A program made the translations under genes and the position numbers. A stretch of DNA of 64,000 bases from Spirodela intermedia (taxonomy: Eukaryota; Streptophyta; Magnoliopsida; Alismatales; Araceae), in the NCBI GenBank assembly GCA_902729315.2, contig LR746275.1:622501-686500 (forward strand), in the 5' to 3' direction. Shown here piece after piece: positions 11,798 to 23,164 of the stretch (position 1 is its first letter; every line of letters begins with the position of its first letter). The notes beneath the pieces were generated by a model. That model had not been told where the DNA came from and ran no database searches. It worked only from the letters and a program-made list of their open reading frames with translations.

Positions 11798-14090
11798 GTA
11801 ACAATTACTAACTTTTCCCCTCAAATTTATTGATTTTTATGCATGGTAGAAGATCCTTACATCCAAAGCTAGAAAATCGTTTCATTATTTCATTCAAAAA
11901 TAAAAATCCAAAAGAAAAATTAATTTTGATAGATCTTGAAGGAAGTACAGGTCAAATTGAGAATAATCCTATGGCCATGAAAAATCATTATATCCCTGAT
12001 TCATTTCAAAGAGCATCCAATATTAGAGTCTCATTAGCACCCACTTTTAAATTCAAAATAAATCCAAGAATTTTTCAAATGCCCTCTAATTTTCATGAAT
12101 TGCCTTTAGAGGAACCTCATCAGCATTTAAAAAAAAATCATATGATCTGTGATTTAGTTAATCTCCCTCAAGTTATACTAGAAATTATTAAGATGAAATT
12201 ATTTTCTCATACACTTAGGGACAAAGCTAGTCATTGGCTATATATATTAAATAGAGAATTAACTAGTTGAAAAGATATAGAACATACGTTTCTTTGAAAA
12301 TTTTATCTTTTAGGATAAACTCAAAATATGAGAAAATATATATGGAGTTTTTCTCAAAGACCAGGAGAAACTTTGCATGAGACATGGGAAAAATTCAAAG
12401 CTTTACTTAAAAAGTGTCCTCATCATGCTATACCCAAGTGGCAGCTCAATATAACTTTTTATGATGGATTATTAGAACAACATAGAAATATGGTTGATTC
12501 TATATGTGAAGGAACTTTTATGGAGAAAACTCTTGATGAGATTTACAATCTTAATGAGAATTTAAGTGAAAATTTTAGAGATCAAGCCTCTCTTGAATTA
12601 TATGACAAGGATAAGAAGAGATGAATTTATGAATTGCATCATGATGATGATTCTAAACTTAAAAATGAGGTTAATCAGATTAAGCAAAGATTATAAAAAA
12701 TTGATTTACTTATTGACAATATTAGAAAGCCTTTTAGCCCTTAACTTAATTCAAATAGTACATATCTTATGTATGGTGAAAATAATTATTCTGAATTTCA
12801 ATGTTATAATTTAGATCACCATTTCAACCTATGTAAGAACAAGTGCAAGTAGCTCATAGTTTTAATAGAAATATAGAACTTTTTTCAAATTCGTATAATC
12901 TTAATTGAAGGAATAATTTTTCATAAAGAGACCCAAATAATATTCAAAGTCTAGAAGCACTTAGACACAATTCAAACTTTGAATTTTGTCCAAAATAAGA
13001 AAATAGATTTCAAAAAAATCAGCCCTCTCAAATATAATTTGATGTTATAGAAATGATGCAGCAAATGAGCCAAATGATGCAACAAACTATGAATCAAATG
13101 ATATTGCACCAGAAACAAATTATAGAGGCTCTTGAGAATAAGAGAGAAGAGGGACAGCTACTTAGTCAGCCCATATAAAATCTAGGGAACCGCCCAACAA
13201 TAGGATTTCAACAAGGAAAGTCTAGTAGTATGAATCTGAGAAAAAACTCACGAAATAAAAATATTAGGACAGTGAATGTATTAAGGAGTGATAAGATCTT
13301 ACCTAATCCTTATCCTTAAACATTAGAAGAAAAAGAAAACATGGACAAATCAAAACAAAATTAAATAGGAGTAGAAGAGGATTTTAAAGATTCTACCAAA
13401 GAAATTTTGAAAGAGAGGATGGCCATTCCATTTCCTAAAGCTCTAGAGCCTAGACAAAGAAAGAAAAAGGAACACAATGAAGAAATAAAGAAAATTTTAC
13501 AAGATGTGCAAATTATTCTTCCTTTACTTACTGCCATTGAACATATTCCTAAATATACTAGAGTTTTGAATGAAATGTGTATACCAAAAAGGGCACTTAG
13601 AGTAAAAAAAATATCTATGCATGCTAGTGCATTATTATTAAATCAATTACCATATGAATTGAGAGATATAGGTACCTCTTTAATTTTGTGTGATATTGGT
13701 GGATTTATTTTTCAGAATATATTACTTGACACTAGTGCTAATATTAATTTATTACCTACAAGTATTTGTGATAAATTTAATATTTCTGATCTTAAATCTT
13801 CTACTGCTACCTTATAATTTGCTAATAGATCCATAAAACATCCTAAAAGTATTTTAGAAATGTGATAGTGACAGTTAAAAGGTGTAAATTTCCAACTGAT
13901 TTTGTAGTGTTAGACATAGATTTTAATGCACAGTTTTATGATACACCAATCATCTTAAGGAGACCATTTTTGCATACAGCAAAGATGAATATTGATTTTC
14001 TCACAAGTATTATGAAAATTTCATGTGAAGATCAATTAGTAGAAATTAAAATTTTTGAGGTATCAAATGATCTTAAGAAATCCTAAGTAT
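11798..14090 (+). pseudogene. gag and protease remnant of the nested Athila element
   Basis: Gag begins near 11830, and the core wording LFSHTLRDKASHWLYILN occurs near 12190-12260, followed by a KFKALLKKCPHHAIPKWQL-like segment near 12390-12450. A long low-complexity stretch rich in Asn, Gln and Met lies at 12600-13150. The protease region (13640-13820) contains LLDTSANINLLPTSICDKF, close to the Athila protease active site. There are several stops and at least one frame change. Gag would form the particle and protease would process it; neither is intact. Confidence 0.85.
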
Positions 14091-14279
14091 ATGATTGTCA
14101 TATCATAAGTCTTCTAGATGATTTTGATGATCCAGATGTTATTGATGATTGTGTGCTGGAAGAATTAGAGCAAATAGAGAATATAAATTAGAAGAAAAGA
14201 AAGAAGAAGATCCTCTGAATTTAGAGTTGAAACCTCTTCCTCTAGTTTAAAATATATGTTTTTTGAGGAAAATAATTCA

Positions 14280-17120
14280 TTTTATATTATTATTGTAGCT
14301 GATTTGAGTGATGAACAGGAAGAAGAATTATTAGATGTACTTCGAAAAAATAAGAAGGCCATGGATTGAAAAATGGATGATTTAAGGGGCATTGATATGA
14401 ATGTATGCATGCATAGTATATATCTAGAGGAGGGGGCTAGAACTAGTAGGGAACCACAATGAAGATTAAATCCTAACATGATGAAAATTGTAAAAAAAGA
14501 AATTTTAAAGTGGTTGGTTGCTGATATTATTTATCCTATTTTAGATAGCAAATGGGTTAGTCCTACACAAGTGGTGCCAAAAAAATCAGACATCACGATT
14601 ATAAAAAACGAAAATGAGGATGAAATACAAACAAGATTAACTACCGGTTGGAGGGTTTGTATTGATTGTAGAAAATTAAATTTAGTTACTAGAAAAGATC
14701 ATTTTTTCCTACCATTTACTGATCAATTCTAGAAAAATTAGCTAGAAAAAACTTTTTTTGTTTTCTAGATGGATACTCTAGTTATAATCAAATTTATATA
14801 AACCCTTTAGATCAAGAAAAAACAACTTTAACTTGTCTATTTGGTACTTTTGCTTTTAAACGCATACATTTTGGTCTGTGTAATGCTCCAGTCACATTTC
14901 AAAGATGTATGCTATCTATTTTTTCTAATATGATTAGAAAATGCATAGAGATTTTTATAGAGGATTTTTTTATTTTTGGTGAATCATTTGATGAATGCTT
15001 AAATCATTTACAGCATGTACTTGAGAAATACATAGAGAAAAAATTAATTTTGAGTTGGGAGAAATCACATTTTATGGTTAAAGAGGGAGTTGTGTTAGGT
15101 CATATTGTGAGTGAAAGGGGTTTAAAGGTGGATAGAGCAAAAATTGATATTATATCTAAAATGAAACCTCCAAATTTAGTAAAATAGATTAGATCTTTCT
15201 TGGGTCATGCAAGTTATTATAAAAAAATTATTCAAGATTTTTCAAAAATGTCTAAACCTCTCACAATGCTATTATCTAAAAATGTGCCTTTTAATTTTGA
15301 TGAGAAATGTTGAGTTTTTTTCTAAAATAAAAAGATTACTTACTAAGGCACCCATTTTATAAGCTCTTGATTGGTCCCTTCCCTTTGAAATAATGTGTGA
15401 TGCATCGAATTATGTAGTGGGGGCCGTTCTAGGATAAATAAAAGAGTCAAAACCCATAGTAATTTCATATGCTAGTAAAACTATATCTGATGTTCAATTA
15501 AATTATACCACGACTGAAAAAGAGTTGTTAGCTGTAGTATTTTTGTTAGAAAGGTTTCAATCATATATTTTGGAAGCAAAAATTATTATTTATACTGATC
15601 ATGTAGTATTAAAATATCTGTTAAATAAAAAAGATGCAAAGCCACATCTATTAAGATGAATTTTATTGTTGTAGGAATTCGACTTAGAAATAAAAGATAA
15701 AAAAGGTTTCGAGAATGTTGTTGCTGACCATCTTTCTAGATTAAGTGATACATGAATAAATGCAGCACCTTTACAAAACACATCTCTAGATGAATAATTG
15801 ATGGCAACTCAACGTCAACCATCACCATGGTATGCACATATTGTTAATTTTCTGATTTTTGAAAAAAATCCACAATAATGGGATAAGAATAGAAAACATC
15901 ATTTCTCTTCTAAGATTAGAAATTATTTTTGGCATGATCTTGATTTATATTACTTGGACAATGATCAAATTTTAAAGAGATGTGTTCTTGAAGAAGAATA
16001 TCATAGCATTATTAACATATGCCATTCATCTAACTGTGGAGGACATTTCTTTGGACGAAAAATAGCTACAAAAATTTTTCAGTGTGGTTTTTATTGGCCT
16101 ACAATCATTAGAGATTCTATAAAATTTAGTAGAACATGTATTTCATGCCAATATATAGGTAACATGAGTAAAAAAGATGAAATGCCCATGAGTAACATGT
16201 TAGTAGTTGAAATTTTTGATGTATGGGGAATAGATTTCATGGGTCCCTTCCCATCAGCTAAAAAATATGAATATATTTTACTTGCTGTTGATTATGTGTC
16301 AAAGTGAGTAGAAGCTATTCTTACTACAACTAATGATCATAAAATCGTGATAAAATTTATATAGGAAAATATTTTTTCGAGATTTGGATGTCCTAGAGTG
16401 ATTATTAGTGATGGAAGAACACATTTTACAAATAAACATTTTAGAGAACTATTGAAAAAGAATAGAATACATCATAAAGTAACCACTCCATATCATCCCT
16501 AAACAAATGGGCAAGCTGAAGTAGCAAATATGGAAATTTAGAGAATTTTGAGAAAAATAGTTAGACCAGATAGTAAAGATTAGCCCACGAAATTACAAGA
16601 TGTGTTATGGGCTTATAGAACAACTTATAAAAATCCCATAAGTATGTCCCCATTTCGTCTCACTTTTGGAAAGCCATGTCATCTTCCTATGGAAATAGAG
16701 CATAAAGTATTATGGGCTATAAAAAATTTATGTATGGATGAAAAATCAACTGGTGGACATAGAATTTTTCAACTACATGAACTAGAGGAGTTGAGGAATG
16801 AAACTTATGAAAATCATAAAATATATAAAGAAAAAACTAAAACTTTTCATGATAAATATATTAGCAGAAAAAAAATTGATGTTGGACAAAAAGTGTAGTT
16901 ATATGATTCTAGGCTGAAATTATTCCCAAGAAAATTAAAATCAAAATGGAAAGGGCCTTATGTGATGGAAGAGACATATGATCATAGGGCTATAATGATT
17001 AAAGATCCTAAAAGTGGTCATAACTTTAAGGTAAATAGACAATGGCTTAAATATTACATAGAACATGAACACCTTGTAGAAAAAGAAATTTTATTATTAA
17101 AAGAAATTCAAGAGTAAGAT
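14280..17120 (+). pseudogene. pol remnant of the nested Athila element: reverse transcriptase, RNase H, integrase
   Basis: Reverse transcriptase fragments contain WRVCIDCRKLNLVTRKDHF (near 14650-14705) and DGYSSYNQI (near 14770-14800). The catalytic site near 14955 reads FIEDFF, so the first Asp of the usual pair is Glu. RNase H lies at 15390-15740 and ends with a VVADHLSRL segment. Integrase runs from 15954 to about 16900: the zinc finger residues, WGIDFMG, ISDGRTHF and GQAEVAN keep the three acidic catalytic residues, but stops intervene. [22 protein letters not shown] is preserved at about 16610-16670. Confidence 0.88.
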
Positions 17121-18693
17121 CAAGGAGTCCAGCTGGAGACATTAAATACAATACTATATGGGAGGCAACCCATGGTTTTTATTTCATTCTGTTTGATTTT
17201 TTATTTAAGCTCTATTTTTCTTAGAAACAGTACTTATTTTTGTATTTGTTTTTTTGAAAAAGTACAAGAGGAGGAGTGTAAGATGAAGTGGAAAATTAAA
17301 AACTAGGTTGAGGTGATGTCTTTCTGAGCTTTATCATTTATGATAATATTGTTAATACTTAACTTTGCATATATGTATGCTTCACTTGAAAATTATATTT
17401 TCTACATATTTTGTTTCAATTTTTCTCTGTCATTGAGGACAATGTCATTTTTAAAATGGGGGGTGAAGTATTCATTATTAATTTATGTTGTAGGATGATT
17501 AAAAACATATGTTTGCATTTTATTAAACTTAGAACAGTAACTAAAAAAATAAAAATAAAATAAAATTCAGAAAAATTATAACATCTAATTTCTAGTTTTC
17601 TATTAGGAACAACACTATCAAAAACAGCAGATAAAAAAATAACCTGAAATTTAAAATTCTAGAGACCCTTTTCTCACATTTCAATCCCCTAGAAATATAT
17701 TACTGAAATTCGAAATTATAGCTATAAAGAGGATAGTTTTAATTTATTTTTGACAAATTTATTACTGCTAAAAATAGAACTAAAAATAAAAAATAGAACT
17801 GTCAGAACTATCTATTTTACAAATCTCTTACATCATATTGTATGCATGAAAAATTAAATCAATTAGATTGATTGATATCAAAAGATATTAGGAAGATTAT
17901 TATTGAGTCAAAAGAATGATCTAGTAGTATGAAATGTTGGAATACTCTTTAGATACATGATAGATAACATAGATTTAATTTTACAGATTTTTACTTCATG
18001 ATCTTGATGGATAACATTTACTTGATATGAAAATTTGATTGATCATTTGAGCTTAATAGAGATTTTTACACCTTGATCTATAGGACTTGTGAGGAGAAAT
18101 CACTTATTTTAAAAAAAAAGAAAAAAGAAAGAGCAATGTGAAAATCTAGAAATGAAGAGTACATATGGAGGGTGTGAGGCATCATTCTCATTGTCGAAAG
18201 TCGTGCATAAAAAAAATATTTACTACAAAATAAATGAATAAAGTGAAAGCCCTGAAAATGAAGAGTACACATGGAGGGTATGAGACATCATTCTTATTGT
18301 TGAAATTTATCTATAAAAAAAGCTACTTATCCACTATATATATTAAAAAAAAAGGAAAAAATATAGTGCAAACTTCGAAAATCAAGTCATAGAAAAAGAG
18401 AAATATAGGATCAATATTATTCTTGGATGAATATTGATAATTGAAACATCTTGTAAATACATCTATGAGTGAAGAAGTGATAAAGATGTGAATAGAATAA
18501 GTGAAGTCTAGATTGTTATTATAAGGAGTGTTTAAACATTTAAGTGCTTGATATAAGAATCCAAAGTATCTAAAAGTGCATCATTTCTAATTATATTTTT
18601 TTTCTATATTGAAATATGATGTTTGAGATTTGTTAATTTTTATTTTCATAATTCTATTGCTAAGGGACTAGTAATGATTTAAGTTGGGGGGTG
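17121..18693 (+). other. Athila post-pol region with two polypurine tracts and a tandem duplication
   Basis: In the Athila family this interval may encode an envelope-like protein; here I see no coding frame for one. An internal purine tract with six Gs lies at 17454-17470, right after a TGAGGACAATG stretch. The terminal polypurine tract AAGTTGGGGGGTG (18681-18693) abuts the 3' LTR. About 70 bases containing AATGAAGAGTAC and TGGAGGGT are repeated with a 106-bp period (18132-18200 and 18238-18306). Confidence 0.7.
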
Positions 18694-20322
18694 TGATAAG
18701 TCTTCATTATCATGAGTTAATAATTAGTAAATAATATAGTTTTAACTTTAACTCATGATAAATAGACTTATATTTATGTTAAAGTGTGAAAAGTGGTTTT
18801 CAGTTGATTAATGTGATTTTTTAGGTAATTATGTAATTTTACATAAATTTATATGATTTTTATAGTCTTGCTTTTGAGATAAATGAAGAAAAATAAATAA
18901 ATAATAAAAATAAGACAAAATGAGGGAGACCCGTCGGCCAACTAGGCCTGCAAACAGTTCAAAAGCTTAGTCGGGGAGTAGTCGTGAGTAGAGACTCGAG
19001 CGGCTTGGATCGATAGGGGCACGTGTGCGCCACTCCCCTTCCACATCATCGATGACCAGCTGGCTGTGGGGCAAAGAGTGGTCGTACATGCGGGAGAAGG
19101 AACTTTACTTAAAAATATAACATTACTATATATTCGCCTGAAAAATCGGTGCACAACTGATGTGGGACTAAACTTGCGTCACACCTTCCTCAAAAGGGGC
19201 GAACAACCAACGCAAGTTTGAGTCCTTCTAAAGTCAAAAGTCATATTTTTATCTGATGATCGTAACTTTCTTACAAATCACCGGTGAAGGATTAAGCAAC
19301 AAGAATCTCTAGATTATCAGTAAAAATCCCGTCAATGCAATTCGCAGAGTATTGCTACTAAAATTGCTGAACGATTCATGATAAAAGGATCACGAATCCA
19401 TCGAGTAAATCATCTCTGATTGATCGACGAACAAGTCGTCGTCGGGAAGAGGATGATCTGCCAGGAGATGAGTCGCCACCTCTTGAGAGCATACCAGATG
19501 TAATGAAGAGCCTCCTCTTGCTGCGTAGACTTGAGGATGAAGCTCCCTAACTTGCGTCTCACCTCCATCTAACTCTTCTTTGTTAGGCGACAGCCACTAG
19601 AGAGCTGCAAAGTCGCCATTTTTCTGCTACACTAAGTGACAGCCATTGGAGACGATTCGATGACTTATTTCATTAATCTCTAAACTTTGCAAGGAGATAT
19701 AGAGATTGCCCACATCGTCTTTGTCCAAGGAGAGTTTTCGAGGTTGTGGACACTACATAATGATCCTTCCAAATGTTCAAGATTCCGATGCATTGTCGTC
19801 GCGATGCTAGAACTTTATTTTCTTGCTTTCAACTTACTTTATGTTTCATTTAGTGATAATTTTTGTAATTTTAATTTACTAAAATATATTTTGTTCTATT
19901 ACGATTCTTTTAGCTTTTACATATCTTAATTTAATTAATTAAATCATCTATAATCGCTTACGTAAGAATCATCGGGTGGAACTTTGTTTCTACTCGATTC
20001 GCATTCTCCAGGGTGCTGATGTCATCTTGATGTCTGCACCCTTATTTCCCTTTTTTATGAATTTTAAATATATTTATTTTTCATTTTCTAGTATAAAATT
20101 TATAAAAAATTGTATTCATTGAGAAAAATTCTGAATAATGACCAGATATTATATTACATCCCTATGATCGACTTGAAAAATTATTGCTAATTTTCAAAGT
20201 TTTATTGAATTATAATTGATATATTTATTTAAAAATACTTCTAAATATCTAAAAATTCATATTTTCTAGTTTTATAAATTTTAGATTTGCATGATTTAAT
20301 ATACAATGACTAAGTCATGTTA
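18694..20322 (+). repeat. 3' LTR of the nested Athila element
   Basis: This 1629-bp LTR begins TGATAAGTCTTC immediately after the polypurine tract and ends CATGTTA, a C-to-T change from the CA terminus. It aligns end to end with 8346-9990. Confidence 0.92.
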
Positions 20323-21408
20323 GTAGGACACCTTGGTCGAGACAAGACATTATAGTCAGTTGAAGAGCGAAATTACTGGCCTAAACTAAATAAAGATGTA
20401 GAAAATTTTGTTCGTAAATGTCAGGTTTGTTAAACCTACAAGAGACAAAGTTAAAATATTGGACTATACACTCCATTGCCTATTCCACAATGTCCATAGG
20501 CTGATATTTCAATGGATTTTATATTAAGTTTGCTGTGAACATAGAGAGGAGCTAACTCCATTTTTGTGGTTGTTGATAGATTTTCAAAAATGGCACACTT
20601 TATCACATGTAAAAAAATAAATGATGCAAGTTAGGTAGCCAATCACTTATTTAGAGAAATTATTTGTATACATGGAATTCCTAAGTCAATTGCCTCTAAT
20701 AGAGATTCTAAGTTTATATCTTACTTCTGGTGGACATTTTAGAAGAGGTTTGACACATTTTTGAAATTTAGTAGTACTAGTCACCCAAAAACGGATGGTC
20801 AAACTGAAGTTGTGAATAGAACTCTTGGTAACTTGATTCGTTGTATTTCAGGAAAAAACCCAAAATAATGGGATTATGCTTTGGCACAAGCAGAGTTTGC
20901 ATATAACTCGCTAACTAATCATTTGACTAACCAATCTCTATTTTCAGTGATTTATTGTTTTCCTTCAAGAATTCTCTTAGATTTATTACAAGTATCAAGA
21001 TTAGTTAGAACTAGTATTATTGTAAATAATATAGTAGATCGTATCAAAACACTTCATGAAAGTGTGATACACAATCTTACGACCAATTATGAGAAATATA
21101 AAGCAATAGTAGATAAGAAAAGAAGAAAGAACATATTTGAAGTTGGAGACAAAGTGATGGTGTACCTTCATAAAGAAAGATTCTTAGTAGGTAACTACAA
21201 AAGGTTGAAGCCAAAGAAATATAGACCACATCAAGTTCTACATAAGATCAATGACACTACATACCTCATTGAACTCTCACCAAATATGAGTATGTCACCC
21301 ACATTCAATGTTAGTGACATATATGAGTATTACGATAATTCAAATGAAGATTCGAAGACGAGTTTTCTTGAAGAAGGAGAGACTGATATAACCCAAGACA
21401 TAAGTTAA
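20323..21408 (+). pseudogene. Remainder of the gypsy integrase, frame ending in the 3' LTR
   Basis: This is the continuation of the integrase split at 8345. GHLGRDKT and a CQVC pair complete the zinc finger. The core has ISMDFILS and ASNRDSKF (the second catalytic Asp is Asn) and [16 protein letters not shown] with the Glu present. The last 175 codons from 20881 are uninterrupted and include VGDKVMVYLHKERF and SPTFNVSDIYEYY. The frame stops at 21408, that is 25 bases inside the 3' LTR, as known for CRM elements. Upstream parts have several stops. Confidence 0.87.
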
Positions 21409-22055
21409 AGTGTCAACTTTGAATTTAAGCCCACTTATCTTAAACTTGGGTCATAATGTGAAAAGTGCAAGAAAAAAAAGCCCACATATGTCACTAGTGG
21501 GCTGGAGGTTCAAAGTTGGGCTCACTTTATGTCCTTTCACTTTTAGAAGGTACTTTGTCTCATTCTTTCTAGAAGAGACTTTAATGTGGTTCAGTCTATA
21601 TCTAAGGTTTATTTAGGATCTTTGACTGTCATATTATGTATCTAAAATCTGCTTAGGGTCTCTCACTATTAGAGTTTGCTTTAGGTCATATTAAAATATT
21701 TTAAGAAGATTTGTCTATATCTCAGTCTGTTAGAGTCTGTTTTAAGTCATTTCAGAGTTAGTCAGACTTTGTCCCTAAGATTTATCAAGATCCTCCTTTT
21801 GAAGAGCACCCAACCTCTTTTCTAAGCCTATGTAAAGGCCCCTATTGTAACTAGAGGGACACACCTTTTTAGTTGAGTCAATTTTCTCCACTATGAGAAC
21901 CTCTCCCTCTTACTCGTGGATTCATACACTCTCTTGTGGATTCAAGGGTTGAAGACTCTGAATTTGTGAATTTAGAGGCAAGTTTCTTCACCAAGATTAG
22001 AACTTTGTGGATTCAAGCCCATATCTTGTTTATCTTTTGTATTTCTACTGTGTCA
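21384..22055 (+). repeat. 3' LTR of the gypsy element
   Basis: This 672-bp LTR begins TGATATAACCC after a purine-rich stretch (GAAGAAGGAGAGAC) and ends CTACTGTGTCA. It is collinear with 4299-4965. The right-hand target duplication TTGAC follows at 22056. Confidence 0.92.
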
Positions 22056-23164
22056 TTGACCATTTCTAAGACACTTTGCAAGTCAATGAAATCCTACACC
22101 AATGAACCATCATGATAGTTGACTTTGATCTTTAGTCAAATAAGACATGCAAAATTAGATCAATATCCAAATAGTTGACCTTGAAATTACAGGAGACCAA
22201 GATTCCCTCTATCCTAGCTAAGCTGGGGCTTACCTTAGCCCACACTAGATCAATATCAGACTTGGAGAAAAGTCAACCTTCTCTATCAGCTTGTCATGGA
22301 AAAAAAAGTTAACCATGATGGAAAATGAAAACATAGTGAGATCAAATAACAAGTGAGAAAGCTGCCATCCTTGATTCTGAGAGATGATTATTGGTTGAGA
22401 ATCATGAAAGTCTTGCAGTAACTTTAGAGGCAAAATACTTGGCACACCTCTTCTAGTTTCATAGCTCTAAAGTCAACGGTCACACAACTATTCACCTCGC
22501 TTTCTCTCTCTGGACCCCTATTCGGTTTGCTATCCTCTTCTCAATGCTCTCCCACCTCCACCCGATTCGTAATTTCAATTTAACGCCTGGTGGGGCTCTC
22601 TCTCTCTCTCTCGCTCGCTGTCTCTCTATCCTCATCTAAATGCTGTCCCACCTCCACCAGATTCGTAATTTCAATTTGACACGGTTGGGGTCCATCTCTC
22701 TATCTCTCTTTCTCTGTCTGTGCCCGCCAACCCTTCCCCGTCCCCCCCACCCTCCGCAGTAACGACCCTGATAAATCCGCCGCCACGGTGTCTGCCCCTG
22801 GTCTCCTTACCTCGTGAAGCTCCCTCTGTTCTTATCTAATCCTCTCCCTCTCTGTGTTCCCATTTCTGCTGCATTCTTGAGTTTCCGACGCATTCCTCCG
22901 GTAAAGCCTCCCCCCCTCTCTCCCCCCCCTCTCTCTCTCTCTCTCTGTGACTGTTCATCTTCATCGCTGCAATTTCTGGTCACGGTCTTCGATGTTTATC
23001 TGCTTTCGATGAGCTAGATGGCGGCTTCGATGGGGTATGGCCGGATTCAATCCATCCAATGAGGAGGAGATTATCATCATCCTCGAACCCTCAGCCTGCG
23101 GGAAATTTCATAAATCTTCCCGGGTGATCAGAAAAATCTGCCACTCTACAGTGACCTCTGTGAT
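22056..23164 (+). promoter_or_regulatory. Upstream region and probable 5' leader of the small membrane protein gene
   Basis: From 22056 to about 22470 I see no gene. From 22490 the sequence becomes strongly pyrimidine-rich with CT microsatellites at 22592-22612 and 22926-22947, typical of plant leaders read on the plus strand. Short upstream open frames occur, for example one from 23021 ending TGA at 23061, so translation of the main frame may be dampened. Confidence 0.4.

Larger units (their letters stand above)
8346..20322 (+). mobile_element. Athila-type LTR retrotransposon nested in the gypsy integrase
   Basis: The LTRs at 8346-9990 and 18694-20322 begin TGATAAGTC. The insertion is flanked by GTAAG (8341-8345) and GTAGG (20323-20327). 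Removing it rejoins the host integrase frame as SSLVGHLGRDKT, so GTAGG is the ancestral target and the left copy has one G-to-A change. The tRNA-Asp-type primer-binding site, long LTRs of about 1.6 kb, Athila-style gag and pol wording, and a long non-pol segment before the 3' LTR place it in the Athila lineage. Subtracting a solo LTR inserted in its leader gives about 10.3 kb, normal for Athila. No open frame for an envelope-like protein survives. Confidence 0.93.
4299..22055 (+). mobile_element. Ty3/gypsy LTR retrotransposon (chromovirus, CRM/Galadriel-like), split by a nested insertion
   Basis: The two LTRs (4299-4965 and 21384-22055) start TGATRTA, end in CA and are flanked by TTGAT (4294-4298) and TTGAC (22056-22060), a 5-bp target duplication with one C-to-T change. 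A primer-binding site follows the 5' LTR, and gag, protease, reverse transcriptase, RNase H and integrase follow in Ty3/gypsy order. Without the nested insertion the element is about 5.8 kb, normal for the group. The clade call rests on the reverse transcriptase wording and on a polyprotein frame that ends inside the 3' LTR; CRM versus Galadriel is not settled. All domains carry stops or frameshifts, so it cannot move on its own. Confidence 0.93.

Noticed and set aside
10161-20322. An Athila element with 10161-11797 as its own 5' LTR
   Set aside because: The leader is continuous across the 10161-11797 LTR, which has its own GTAAY duplication. The outer LTR at 8346 pairs with 20322 through the GTARG duplication in the host integrase.
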